8,351 bases of DNA from Candidatus Saccharibacteria bacterium CG10_big_fil_rev_8_21_14_0_10_47_8 (lineage in GTDB: Bacteria; Patescibacteriota; Saccharimonadia; Saccharimonadales; UBA10212), in the NCBI GenBank assembly GCA_002793885.1, contig PFEG01000037.1, positions 1-8,351 of the forward strand, in the 5' to 3' direction. Position numbers and translations under genes: made by a program. Below the pieces are notes generated by a model. That model made no database searches, had not been told where the DNA came from, and saw only the letters and a program-made list of their open reading frames with translations. Shown here one piece after another: positions 1 through 5,426 of this stretch; position 1 is the first letter of the stretch, and each line of letters begins with the position of its first letter.

Positions 1-67
1 ACTCTTTGTCGAACGACAGCACCCAAGATTTTGATGCCAACTCTTTGAGCGATAGTACACTCGGGCT
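1..67. other. Edge sequence with imperfect 39-nt direct repeat
   Basis: The octamer ACTCTTTG occurs at 1-8 and again at 40-47, and each copy is followed by a partly matching stretch (TCGAACGACAG versus AGCGATAG). Read on the minus strand in the murC frame, the sequence after the murC stop stays open to the edge and shows two similar peptide units, VLSLKE and VLSFDKE. This could be the end of a tandem-repeat region, or the start of a neighbouring reading frame that lies mostly outside the window. There is too little sequence to choose, and no start codon with a ribosome binding site is visible. Confidence 0.3.
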
Positions 68-1489
68 CTAGCCAGTAAAGTTTCTTCGAAGCCAATCATC
101 TAAGCTACCGGCACTACCTCCGCTTAGGGCTAACACCAGGTCGCCATTTTTAAGATGGGTTTCAATAGTTTTTCGCAGATTCTCGTCTAGTTTCATGGGT
201 TTGGCCAAAGCTTTGGTTTTATCATCAAGGTACTCAATAAGCTGGGCAGGGCTCAGTATCGTTTGCGATGGGTCCTCGCGCGCCAAGTAACTTGGTACCC
301 AGTAAAGTGTATCGACGCCGGTAAATATTCCGCAGTGCTGGTCTTTCATGTAGTGCATGCGGCGGTTAGTCAGCGGCTCATAAATAACCACGAGCCCAGG
401 CTTTGCGGACTCCGGCGTTATTTTCTGCGCTTCGCGTTCACCGTATGCTTGATACGGCTCACTTGCGTTGCTCGAAGTTTCCTTGGATTCCATCAAAACC
501 TGGGCTCGTGGACGTCCGCTCATTTTTTCTAGTGTTTCGAGAGCAACACTCATAGCGCCGGTGATTTTTTCCGGGGTATGGGCGTAATCGGTGTATAGAT
601 TGTCGGCAAGTTTTTCAAAACGGCGGCTGACTCCCGGAAAATCGTTCATTAGTTGAATTAATTTTTCCTGAGGTTCACCGGTTAACAACCCTACAGCCTT
701 AACTACCAGCCAGGCATCCCGGCGGTTGTAAAGTCCAGCTAGTTTAATGTCCGTAATTTGTAGGTTTTCGTACGATTCTATTGTCAGTTTGGTGTCTGCC
801 TCGGGCAACCCAAGGTTTTTAGCGTCTTCTTGCCATAAAACGGCTTTTTGGCTCTGATTTAAAAAATCTCCGAAGGCCTGGTTATAGTTTTCTTTAGTTG
901 GGAATATTTCGTGATGATCCCAGGCTACCCCAGAGATGATGGATAGGTGGGGGTGAAAGGCCAAAAAATTGCGGTCAAACTCATCACACTCATATACAAA
1001 ATATTCGCTTGATGGCTCGTAGTGCCCCATATCGCCAAAGTTAATTTTGGCGCCCAAAGAGTAACTCACTGGAAGGTCCAGCTGTTTAAATAGCCAGATT
1101 GCCATGGCTGTGGTGGTGGTTTTTCCGTGTGTGCCGGCGATAGCCATCAGTTTTAAATGTTTTTGCGTCAGTATTTCATTAAGCAATTCGTCGCGTTTGC
1201 TGGTTCTTATGTGATTGTCTTTGCAAAAAACCAGCTCTGGGTGGTCTGGATTGGTGATGGGTAGGGCAGAGGTGTACACAAACCAGTCAATCAGCTTACG
1301 AGCGTGGACCTCAGCAATGGCCTCACGTGTCTGGCCGATATGTACGTCGTTTACTCCACCTTTTTTTAGGTAGTCAATGTATTGGGTATGGTTGGCGTCG
1401 GAACCACTGACCTCGTAGCCGGCCTGTTTGGATATTAGTGCCAACGGGCCAATGGCTGTGCCACCTATGCCCGAGAAATATATATGCAT
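68..1489 (-). CDS. murC: UDP-N-acetylmuramate--L-alanine ligase (MurC family) with in-frame insertion
   Basis: This is a cytoplasmic Mur ligase (473 aa) that would add L-alanine to UDP-MurNAc using ATP, the first amino-acid step of peptidoglycan stem-peptide synthesis. The N-terminal Rossmann-type domain opens with GIGGTAIGPLA (residues 7-17). The ATP-binding loop AGTHGKTTTT is at 118-127, the acidic motif ECDEFD at 167-172, FPGVSRRFE at 284-292, and DYAHTPEKI, the usual DYAHxP motif, at 301-309. YEPLTNRRMHYM (370-381) matches the FQPHxYxR region of MurC. Residues about 327-367 are extra relative to family expectation and coincide with a DNA palindrome; without them the protein would be about 432 aa. 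The start is ATG at 1489. No Shine-Dalgarno is visible, and a promoter lies close enough to suggest a leaderless mRNA. Mpl, a related ligase for muropeptide recycling, is the main alternative; MurC is preferred because a minimal genome would more likely keep it. All core motifs look intact. Confidence 0.87.
   Translation of the reverse strand: MHIYFSGIGGTAIGPLALISKQAGYEVSGSDANHTQYIDYLKKGGVNDVHIGQTREAIAEVHARKLIDWFVYTSALPITNPDHPELVFCKDNHIRTSKRDELLNEILTQKHLKLMAIAGTHGKTTTTAMAIWLFKQLDLPVSYSLGAKINFGDMGHYEPSSEYFVYECDEFDRNFLAFHPHLSIISGVAWDHHEIFPTKENYNQAFGDFLNQSQKAVLWQEDAKNLGLPEADTKLTIESYENLQITDIKLAGLYNRRDAWLVVKAVGLLTGEPQEKLIQLMNDFPGVSRRFEKLADNLYTDYAHTPEKITGAMSVALETLEKMSGRPRAQVLMESKETSSNASEPYQAYGEREAQKITPESAKPGLVVIYEPLTNRRMHYMKDQHCGIFTGVDTLYWVPSYLAREDPSQTILSPAQLIEYLDDKTKALAKPMKLDENLRKTIETHLKNGDLVLALSGGSAGSLDDWLRRNFTG
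388..511. repeat. Imperfect palindrome inserted in frame inside murC
   Basis: The arms CCACGAGCCCAGG (388-400) and CCTGGGCTCGTGG (499-511) are perfect 13-nt inverted repeats. After one mismatch they continue as TTTG (402-405) against CAAA (494-497), then GGACTCC (407-413) against GGATTCC (485-491), with one mismatch. A separate central hairpin, CCGTAT/ATACGG with a 5-nt loop, lies at 441-457. The 124-nt unit keeps the murC frame open and encodes a polar stretch (about residues 327-367, rich in S, E, K, Q and P) between a helix and the strand that leads to the YEPLTNRR motif. That position fits a surface loop of the C-terminal domain. The architecture resembles Rickettsia palindromic elements, which insert in frame in genes. 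Whether it is mobile or repeated elsewhere cannot be seen here. Confidence 0.72.
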
Positions 1490-1497
1490 ACGCTAAC

Positions 1498-1527
1498 AGT
1501 CTAACGGCTTGAGTGCTCATCTGGCAA
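1498..1527 (-). promoter_or_regulatory. Candidate promoter of murC, probably leaderless
   Basis: On the minus strand, TTGCCA (1527-1522) resembles a -35 box with five of six consensus bases. After an 18-nt spacer comes TAGACT (1503-1498), with four of six -10 bases. Transcription would start about 7 nt downstream, within a few bases of the murC ATG at 1489. No Shine-Dalgarno sequence precedes that ATG, so a leaderless transcript is the simplest reading. It is supported only by motif matching. Confidence 0.4.
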
Positions 1528-1534
1528 TTAGCTA

Positions 1535-1704
1535 AGAACCCACCTCAGGGTAATTCCCGAGACCGAGACAGTAAGGGAGCAATTTTTGAGCGAAAAGGTG
1601 ATAGCGGGAGGAGGTGTAGCTGAAGTTACACTGACGAGCGATAGCGCCTTTACAGCCAAAAATCTGCCCATTAATGGCCGGAAAGTTATTTTGAGGTGGG
1701 TTCT
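1535..1704. repeat. 170-nt long-hairpin palindrome; candidate structured RNA or palindromic element
   Basis: The outer arms 1535-1555 and 1684-1704 pair over 21 positions: 13 perfect (AGAACCCACCTCA/TGAGGTGGGTTCT), then three G-U-type positions, TAA/TTA, one further wobble and a T-A pair. Inside, GCAATTTTTG (1579-1588) pairs with CAAAAATCTGC (1657-1667) with one bulged base. The stem continues imperfectly through 1590-1606 against 1639-1656. It is capped by a 7-bp hairpin, 1614-1620/1625-1631, with a TGAA loop. The side segments hold a small TCCC/GGGA pairing (1555-1578) and the palindrome CCATTAATGG (1668-1677). No T-run follows the structure on either strand and no target-site duplication is visible. 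Both strands are open across it (plus 1532-1759, minus 1528-1713), which follows naturally from a palindrome, so I do not call a gene. The general shape, a long rod of about 170 nt with an internal bulge, recalls 6S RNA, but no 6S signature bases were recognised. Confidence 0.6.
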
Positions 1705-1765
1705 AAAATACATAAGCGGCTTTGACGATATGGCTCGGACATGCCAACATAATTCGTAGATAGTT

Positions 1766-2377
1766 ATGAATCAACTAAAAAAAATTCTTAAGTTTGTTGG
1801 GAAGCTGCCCACGTGGTTGCTGCTCATAGTATTTTTAGCCAGCCTCTCACTCTCTGTTTATAGTCTTAGAAGCAATAACCGTGAAATGATTAGGCTGCGT
1901 AACACTGTATATGAAGCCGATAAAACCAATAGCGGGATCAACAACGCACTAAACAATTTGCGCAGCTACGTTTATACCCACATGAATACCAACCTCAGTA
2001 GCGGTGGTAATCCCATAAAACCACCCATCCAGCTAAAGTATAGCTACGAACGCTTGCAGACGGCCGAACAACAACGCGTAGATGCTGCTAATTCTAGTGT
2101 TTATACCGATGCTCAGAGTTATTGCCAAGCCCTAAACCCCGATAGCTTTTCAGGCCGCACGCGGGTACCCTGTGTTCAGGATTACGTGTCGGTTCACGGT
2201 GTGGAGGCCAATAAAATACCGGCTGAGCTTTATCAGTTTGATTTTGTCAGCCCCGCGTGGTCGCCAGATCTAGCTGGCTGGAGCCTGGCGGCCACAGGGT
2301 TATTGTTTATGGGTCTGCTAGCTAGCTTTTCGGTTGATAGGATGGTCCGGGCCCGCGTCAAAAGCCAACAAATTTAG
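1766..2377 (+). CDS. Hypothetical two-pass membrane protein
   Basis: I do not recognise a named family. The 203-aa product has a short basic N-terminus (KKILKFVGK) and a first hydrophobic helix at about residues 16-33. A polar domain of roughly 135 residues follows, with a second hydrophobic helix at about 169-190 and a short basic tail (RARVKS). The positive charges at both ends put the termini inside and the middle domain outside the membrane. That domain contains ADKTNSGINNALNNLRSYVY (51-70), which looks helical, the motif IKPPIQLKYSYERL (84-97), and two cysteines (120 and 136) that could form a disulfide. It converges on the gene ending at 2418 with a 40-bp gap. The start ATG at 1766 lacks a good Shine-Dalgarno sequence. 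A CATAAT hexamer (1748-1753) lies just upstream, which would leave a very short leader. I associate this style of protein with Saccharibacteria, but give no function. Confidence 0.75.
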   Translation: MNQLKKILKFVGKLPTWLLLIVFLASLSLSVYSLRSNNREMIRLRNTVYEADKTNSGINNALNNLRSYVYTHMNTNLSSGGNPIKPPIQLKYSYERLQTAEQQRVDAANSSVYTDAQSYCQALNPDSFSGRTRVPCVQDYVSVHGVEANKIPAELYQFDFVSPAWSPDLAGWSLAATGLLFMGLLASFSVDRMVRARVKSQQI

Positions 2378-2417
2378 TGCTTTAATGCGCATAGCTCCTA
2401 GTTTTTGTACGGGTCGT

Positions 2418-3026
2418 TTAGGGCTTGTTTGGAGTTGTGGACTGGCTGGCGCTAGGTGTCGGGCTGGGACTACTACTTTGTTGGTTAGCGGCGCTTGGAT
2501 TCTTGTTATACTCTTTAATTTTCGTGACTACTTGGCCGCTGTCTTTGAGGTTCTCCCAAAAAGTAACTTGGTCTCGGTTGATGACCATCCTGTTCTCTGG
2601 AGCATGGAGTTCCGTGGCGCCTAATTTGCGCAAGGTGTAGTTTGTGTTATTAGTAGTATCCTTGCTTTGGCTAGCAGTATTCTGCTGGTTCTCAATGTAA
2701 AAGACATCATTTAACACAACGAACTTGCTATTTAAATCGGTAACCTTCCCAAAGTAGACTTGGCTATTAGTCAGAAAGACAGCCTGGTCCTCTTTAGTAT
2801 TGACCTGTTCTGACTCGGCGTTTTTATAATTGCCGGTTGCTAGCCATAAAGAAACGGCCGAGAGCAGCAAGGCGCTACCGACTATGACTATAAATAGCTC
2901 GAACCGGACGGTTTTGGCCACCCAGTCTATATGCTTTCTGCGACCACCTGGGTGTGGGTGGGACGGGGCTTGGGTTGTTTGAGTATCTGGTGCGGCGGTC
3001 CGGCCGCCTCTGGGGGTGAATTCCAT
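2418..3026 (-). CDS. Hypothetical single-pass membrane protein with extracytoplasmic domain and P/S/T-rich tail
   Basis: This is an unrecognised 202-aa protein. Residues 1-40 are polar and basic with a Pro/His/Gly/Arg stretch (HPHPGGRRKH, 23-32), consistent with a cytoplasmic end. One membrane helix spans about 43-63. The outside part has a beta-like segment, AVFLTNSQVYFGKVTDLNSK (82-101), then VVLNDVFYIE, an N/T/Q-rich linker (113-130), and the conserved-looking segment LRKLGATELHAPENRMVINR (132-151) followed by VTFWENL. The last about 25 residues are low-complexity Q/S/P/T. The topology suggests an anchored surface or envelope protein. A GAGAAGG ribosome binding site lies about 11 nt before the ATG at 3026. 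The gene diverges from the 66-residue gene at 3294, with a structured region between them. Confidence 0.8.
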   Translation of the reverse strand: MEFTPRGGRTAAPDTQTTQAPSHPHPGGRRKHIDWVAKTVRFELFIVIVGSALLLSAVSLWLATGNYKNAESEQVNTKEDQAVFLTNSQVYFGKVTDLNSKFVVLNDVFYIENQQNTASQSKDTTNNTNYTLRKLGATELHAPENRMVINRDQVTFWENLKDSGQVVTKIKEYNKNPSAANQQSSSPSPTPSASQSTTPNKP

Positions 3027-3130
3027 AAGTTTAACTACCTTCTCTTAAAGTTACCCTTTCATACTAACGCATAAGCGTTTTGGCGTGCAACCGTAATTGT
3101 CAAGTTATAAGTGTTGTTGTTTGAAAAACC

Positions 3131-3226
3131 TGTTGACCCAGTAATAGACTTTCGCGTTGTTTTACGGAGTAAAATTAATTGTCCACCAGAGGTGGACAGT
3201 CGCGAAAGTTCACTACTGGGTTGACA
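3131..3226. other. Inverted-repeat structure folding as a three-way junction
   Basis: Arms 3131-3156 and 3201-3226 are 26-nt inverted repeats: 21 positions match, and the other five differ only by transitions, three of which would be G-U pairs in plus-strand RNA. The enclosed 44 nt hold two tight hairpins: TTTTAC/GTAAAA at 3160-3165/3169-3174 with a GGA loop, and TGTCCACC/GGTGGACA at 3180-3187/3191-3198 with an AGA loop. The second is extended by a T-G and an A-T pair to 3178-3200. The result is a compact three-way junction with almost no unpaired bases. It sits in the divergent intergenic region, and its right arm ends with the TTGACA of the downstream promoter, so arm pairing at DNA level or protein binding could affect that promoter. 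It could equally be a structured RNA or a palindromic element. Confidence 0.6.
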
Positions 3227-3250
3227 AGTGAAAAGCTCGCAAGGTATGTT
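3221..3250 (+). promoter_or_regulatory. Promoter of the 66-aa protein gene
   Basis: A perfect -35 TTGACA (3221-3226), an 18-nt spacer and a -10 TATGTT (3245-3250) precede the gene at 3294. The predicted leader is about 35-40 nt and includes the GGAGAGAGGG ribosome binding region (3274-3283). The -35 box lies within the right arm of the inverted-repeat structure at 3131-3226. Confidence 0.65.
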
Positions 3251-3293
3251 AGGGGTACCATCACTAATCTAACGGAGAGAGGGAATCAAAAGA

Positions 3294-3494
3294 ATGGCTT
3301 ACAAGCATACGAACAGTAAAGGTGTTACATATTACTTGAACTCGAAGAAGGTCACATTACGTGGCGGCAAAGTACAAACTATTTACTACTTTTCTAAAGA
3401 CGAGCGCGACGAGACAGGTAGTGATCTACCAAACGACCGCACCGTCAACGAAAACCCACGGAACGGCTTTCTGACTCTAAAGCGCAAAGCTTAA
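3294..3494 (+). CDS. Conserved small protein of unknown function
   Basis: This 66-aa basic, soluble protein begins MAYKHTNSKGVTYYLNSK and contains VTLRGGKVQTIYYFSKDER (20-38), a DLPNDR turn (44-49) and ENPRNGFLTLKRK near the end. I recognise this as a very small protein type recurring in Saccharibacteria and related CPR genomes, but I know of no assigned function. The alternating hydrophobic pattern (TYYLNSKKVTL, QTIYYF) suggests a small beta sheet, and the many lysines and arginines would allow nucleic-acid or ribosome binding; both are inferences. The ATG at 3294 follows a purine-rich ribosome binding region (3274-3283). It has its own strong promoter at 3221-3250 and terminator at 3537-3589, so it is a single-gene unit and probably well expressed. 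Confidence 0.88.
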   Translation: MAYKHTNSKGVTYYLNSKKVTLRGGKVQTIYYFSKDERDETGSDLPNDRTVNENPRNGFLTLKRKA

Positions 3495-3536
3495 GCACGA
3501 ATAGCAAGTTAAACACTAAAAAGTATTTCAAAAACT

Positions 3537-3589
3537 AAGTAAGACCCGGTTCTTTGATGAGCCGGGTCTTACTTGTTTGGGCATTTTTT
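3537..3589 (+). terminator. Strong intrinsic terminator after the small-protein gene
   Basis: AAGTAAGACCCGG (3537-3549) and CCGGGTCTTACTT (3562-3574) form a perfect 13-bp stem with a 12-nt loop. A TTTTTT run follows at 3584-3589, with a further T-rich stretch (GTTT) directly after the stem. It lies 43 nt beyond the stop codon at 3494. A run of five A (3530-3534) upstream of the stem would give a T-run for minus-strand transcripts, so it may act in both directions. Confidence 0.85.
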
Positions 3590-3613
3590 ATTCCTGATGC
3601 TATTTAACGAGTA

Positions 3614-3663
3614 AAAAACCGAAAACTACACGGGGTTTTTGGCCGCGGTAGTTTATAATTTTT
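3614..3663 (+). promoter_or_regulatory. Two mutually exclusive hairpins in the murJ upstream region
   Basis: AAAAACC (3614-3620) can pair with GGTTTTT (3634-3640). AAACTAC (3623-3629) can instead pair with GTAGTTT (3648-3654), helped by inner GC pairs around 3631-3647 and followed by TTTTT (3659-3663). The two stems interleave and cannot form together. The second resembles an intrinsic terminator. The arrangement could be an attenuator, or simply a second weak terminator. No ligand-binding domain is recognised. Confidence 0.35.
3654..3659 (+). promoter_or_regulatory. Consensus -10 box (TATAAT), possible murJ promoter
   Basis: This is a perfect TATAAT, but no -35-like hexamer is found 16-18 nt upstream (GGGG-rich) and there is no extended TGn. 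If used, the murJ leader would be about 145 nt and include the AT-rich palindrome and the SD hairpin. The same bases form the T-rich tail of a possible hairpin, so the call is tentative. Confidence 0.3.
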
Positions 3664-3705
3664 AGCAGTATGAATCCCACTAGAACTCAAAATATAAAGA
3701 ATCTT

Positions 3706-3786
3706 ACATTTTTCACTTCACATTTTTCACCTATCAATGATAAATGGTCAACTGATAATTCATTGAAAATTGTAAAATGTAAATTG
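3706..3786. repeat. AT-rich imperfect palindrome with short direct repeats, upstream of murJ
   Basis: The 11-mer ACATTTTTCAC occurs twice (3706-3716 and 3720-3730). The arms 3714-3740 and 3760-3786 form an imperfect inverted repeat: an inner TCAATGA/TCATTGA perfect over 7 bp, and outer 20-nt arms matching at 14 positions, around a 19-nt centre. It consists of short AATTG-, AAATG- and TCAA-like words. I have the impression that such degenerate AT-rich palindromic words recur between genes in CPR genomes, but cannot verify that here. It would lie in the murJ 5' leader if transcription starts near 3666. Confidence 0.5.
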
Positions 3787-3792
3787 ATAATT

Positions 3793-3807
3793 ACCTCCGT
3801 AGGAGGT
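3793..3807 (+). promoter_or_regulatory. Hairpin sequestering the murJ Shine-Dalgarno sequence
   Basis: ACCTCC (3793-3798) and GGAGGT (3802-3807) form a perfect 6-bp stem with a GTA loop. The right arm is most of the murJ ribosome binding site AGGAGG (3801-3806), placed 6 nt before the GTG start at 3813. As drawn, the site is closed in the free RNA, which implies translational control, for example by temperature, a bound protein, or pairing of the upstream AT-rich palindrome. The triloop makes the hairpin small, so the strength of the effect is uncertain. Confidence 0.6.
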
Positions 3808-3812
3808 TTGGA

Positions 3813-5402
3813 GTGAACCGCTGGCTTAACCGCGCTAACGCGCGTATCTCGCTCAGCAGCGCCGCAGCGTTGCTAATTGGCGCTTCTTTGTTCGGCCAGT
3901 TGCTAGGTTTTATGCGCACCCAGATAATCAATGGTAATTTTAACAGCCCAGGGCATATCACCACCGATGCCTACTTTGCCGCCTTTAAAATCCCGGACTT
4001 TTTCTTCTACACCATAGCCGCCGGGGCGTTGGGTGTAGCCTTTATGCCCTTCTTGGCCGATAAACTCGCCAAAGGCGACCGTAGGGCCGTTTGGCAGCTA
4101 ACCTCGGGTCTGCTTAACTTGCTTGGCATTATTATGGCTGGAGTCGGTATTATTCTGCTTGTTTTTACCGAACCGCTTCTAAGACTGGTAATCAATGATA
4201 ACCTTAGCCCCGATCAGATGCACGACGCGGTGATGATAATGCGCATCATCTCCCTAAACCCTCTGCTGTTTACGATTTCGGGTATTTTAACCTCTCTTCA
4301 ACAAACCTTCGGGCGTTTCTTTTTCTACGCTTTGGCTCCGATTCTTTATAACAGTTGTATCATCGCCAGTGTTTATATTTTTAAAGATAATCTGGGGCTT
4401 ATAGGTCTGGGTATTGGTGCGCTGGCCGGAGCGGTTCTGCAGCTTGCAATAGTCTGCTTCGGCCTGCTTGGTATGCGGTTTAAGTATCATCCTACCATTA
4501 ACCTGCACAATATAGACTTTAGAAGGATTTTGCGCCAGCTACCGCCGCGTTCCATAGATCAGGGTATCGACTCTATTAACAGTATTGTGGAAACCAACCG
4601 GGCCAGCGTGCTAGGCCCCGGCTCCATCACCTTTTACGAGAATGCCTATATGTTGCACTTGGTGCCTATATCTTTGGTAGGCACGGCTATTTCTACTGCC
4701 GCGTTTCCCCGGCTTAACAGCCGCCTGGCTCAAGGCCGCTCCGATCTGTTTAAACGTGATTTTTTGATGGTGCTAAGAGCCATGATCTGGATTATTCTGC
4801 CAGTGGCGGTTATTTCTTTCTTCGCCAGGGCCTACCTAGCCCGCTTAATTTTTAAGAATATTGCGCCTGAAATTGCTTTAATTCTGGGCTTCTTGGTCGG
4901 TGCAATCGTCTTCAGGACTATATATGCCATCATCTCGCGCTATTTTTATGCGCAAAAAGATACTAAAACACCTTTGTTTGTGTCACTTTTTGCCATTGCT
5001 CTGAATATTTTCCTGGCCTTCACCTTAGCTCGGCCCAGCTCTTACGGTCTTACCGGTTTGGCTTTAGCCCAATCTATCGTGGCGACCGTTGAGGTGTTTA
5101 TTCTGTTGCTAGTTATGGTCTGGCGCGACCATAACCTGTTTACCGCTGATTTTTGGAGCGGCTTGGTGCGCACGTTGTCGGTAACTGGCTTTACGGTCAT
5201 TACCACTTATACGATGGTTACGCTAGTACCGTTGCTGGCTAGCGATCGAGGTTTTATTACTTTGGGCACCAAATTACTATTTATCGTGGTTCCGACCCTT
5301 GTTGTCCATGTCGCCATTTCTTCGCTTTTTGGGCTGGAAGAAGTACGGCCGGTGATCAATAAGCTACGGCAGATTATACTCAAACCTGTCCGCATCCAAT
5401 AG
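3813..5402 (+). CDS. murJ: MurJ/MviN-type lipid II flippase
   Basis: This 529-aa polytopic membrane protein of the MOP superfamily would flip lipid II, the peptidoglycan precursor, across the cytoplasmic membrane. Length and hydrophobic pattern fit the 14-helix MurJ fold. Early motifs are LGFMRTQII (31-39, the arginine position), TDAYFAAFKIPDF (51-63), which corresponds to the family DAFxVAFxIPN stretch, and GALGVAFMPFLAD (71-83). Mid-protein motifs are GPGSITFYENAYML (268-281) and ISTAAFPRLNSRLAQG (293-308). The basic cluster usually found after IPN (RR, then EGA) is replaced here by FFFYTIAAGA, a divergence in the central cavity region. The start is GTG at 3813, chosen because a full AGGAGG lies 6 nt upstream; that site is inside a hairpin. 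The leader is long and structured. The gene converges on tatC with only 24 bp between stops. Another MOP-family flippase is less likely. Confidence 0.9.
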   Translation: MNRWLNRANARISLSSAAALLIGASLFGQLLGFMRTQIINGNFNSPGHITTDAYFAAFKIPDFFFYTIAAGALGVAFMPFLADKLAKGDRRAVWQLTSGLLNLLGIIMAGVGIILLVFTEPLLRLVINDNLSPDQMHDAVMIMRIISLNPLLFTISGILTSLQQTFGRFFFYALAPILYNSCIIASVYIFKDNLGLIGLGIGALAGAVLQLAIVCFGLLGMRFKYHPTINLHNIDFRRILRQLPPRSIDQGIDSINSIVETNRASVLGPGSITFYENAYMLHLVPISLVGTAISTAAFPRLNSRLAQGRSDLFKRDFLMVLRAMIWIILPVAVISFFARAYLARLIFKNIAPEIALILGFLVGAIVFRTIYAIISRYFYAQKDTKTPLFVSLFAIALNIFLAFTLARPSSYGLTGLALAQSIVATVEVFILLLVMVWRDHNLFTADFWSGLVRTLSVTGFTVITTYTMVTLVPLLASDRGFITLGTKLLFIVVPTLVVHVAISSLFGLEEVRPVINKLRQIILKPVRIQ

Positions 5403-5426
5403 CCGGTTTAAGATTGTACAAACTGT

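Noticed and set aside
263..532. Plus-strand open frame of 89 codons
   Set aside because: It is antisense to motif-bearing murC sequence, has no ribosome binding site, and is opened by the palindromic insertion.
1535..1560. T-box leader upstream of murC
   Set aside because: On the minus strand GAGGTGGG resembles part of the T-box motif, but the conserved continuation (NACCGCG) and specifier stem are missing.
1535..1704. 6S RNA, SRP RNA, RNase P RNA or tmRNA
   Set aside because: Signature sequences of each were looked for and not seen; only the rod shape recalls 6S RNA.
1528..1713. Minus-strand open frame of 61 codons
   Set aside because: It lies within the 170-nt palindrome, where both strands are open; the translation lacks recognisable features and has no ribosome binding site.
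2334..2640. Plus-strand open frames at 2334-2624 and 2425-2640
   Set aside because: They are antisense to the coding minus-strand membrane protein, overlap each other and lack start signals.
4007..4508. Minus-strand open frames within murJ
   Set aside because: These are shadows of a strongly supported gene.
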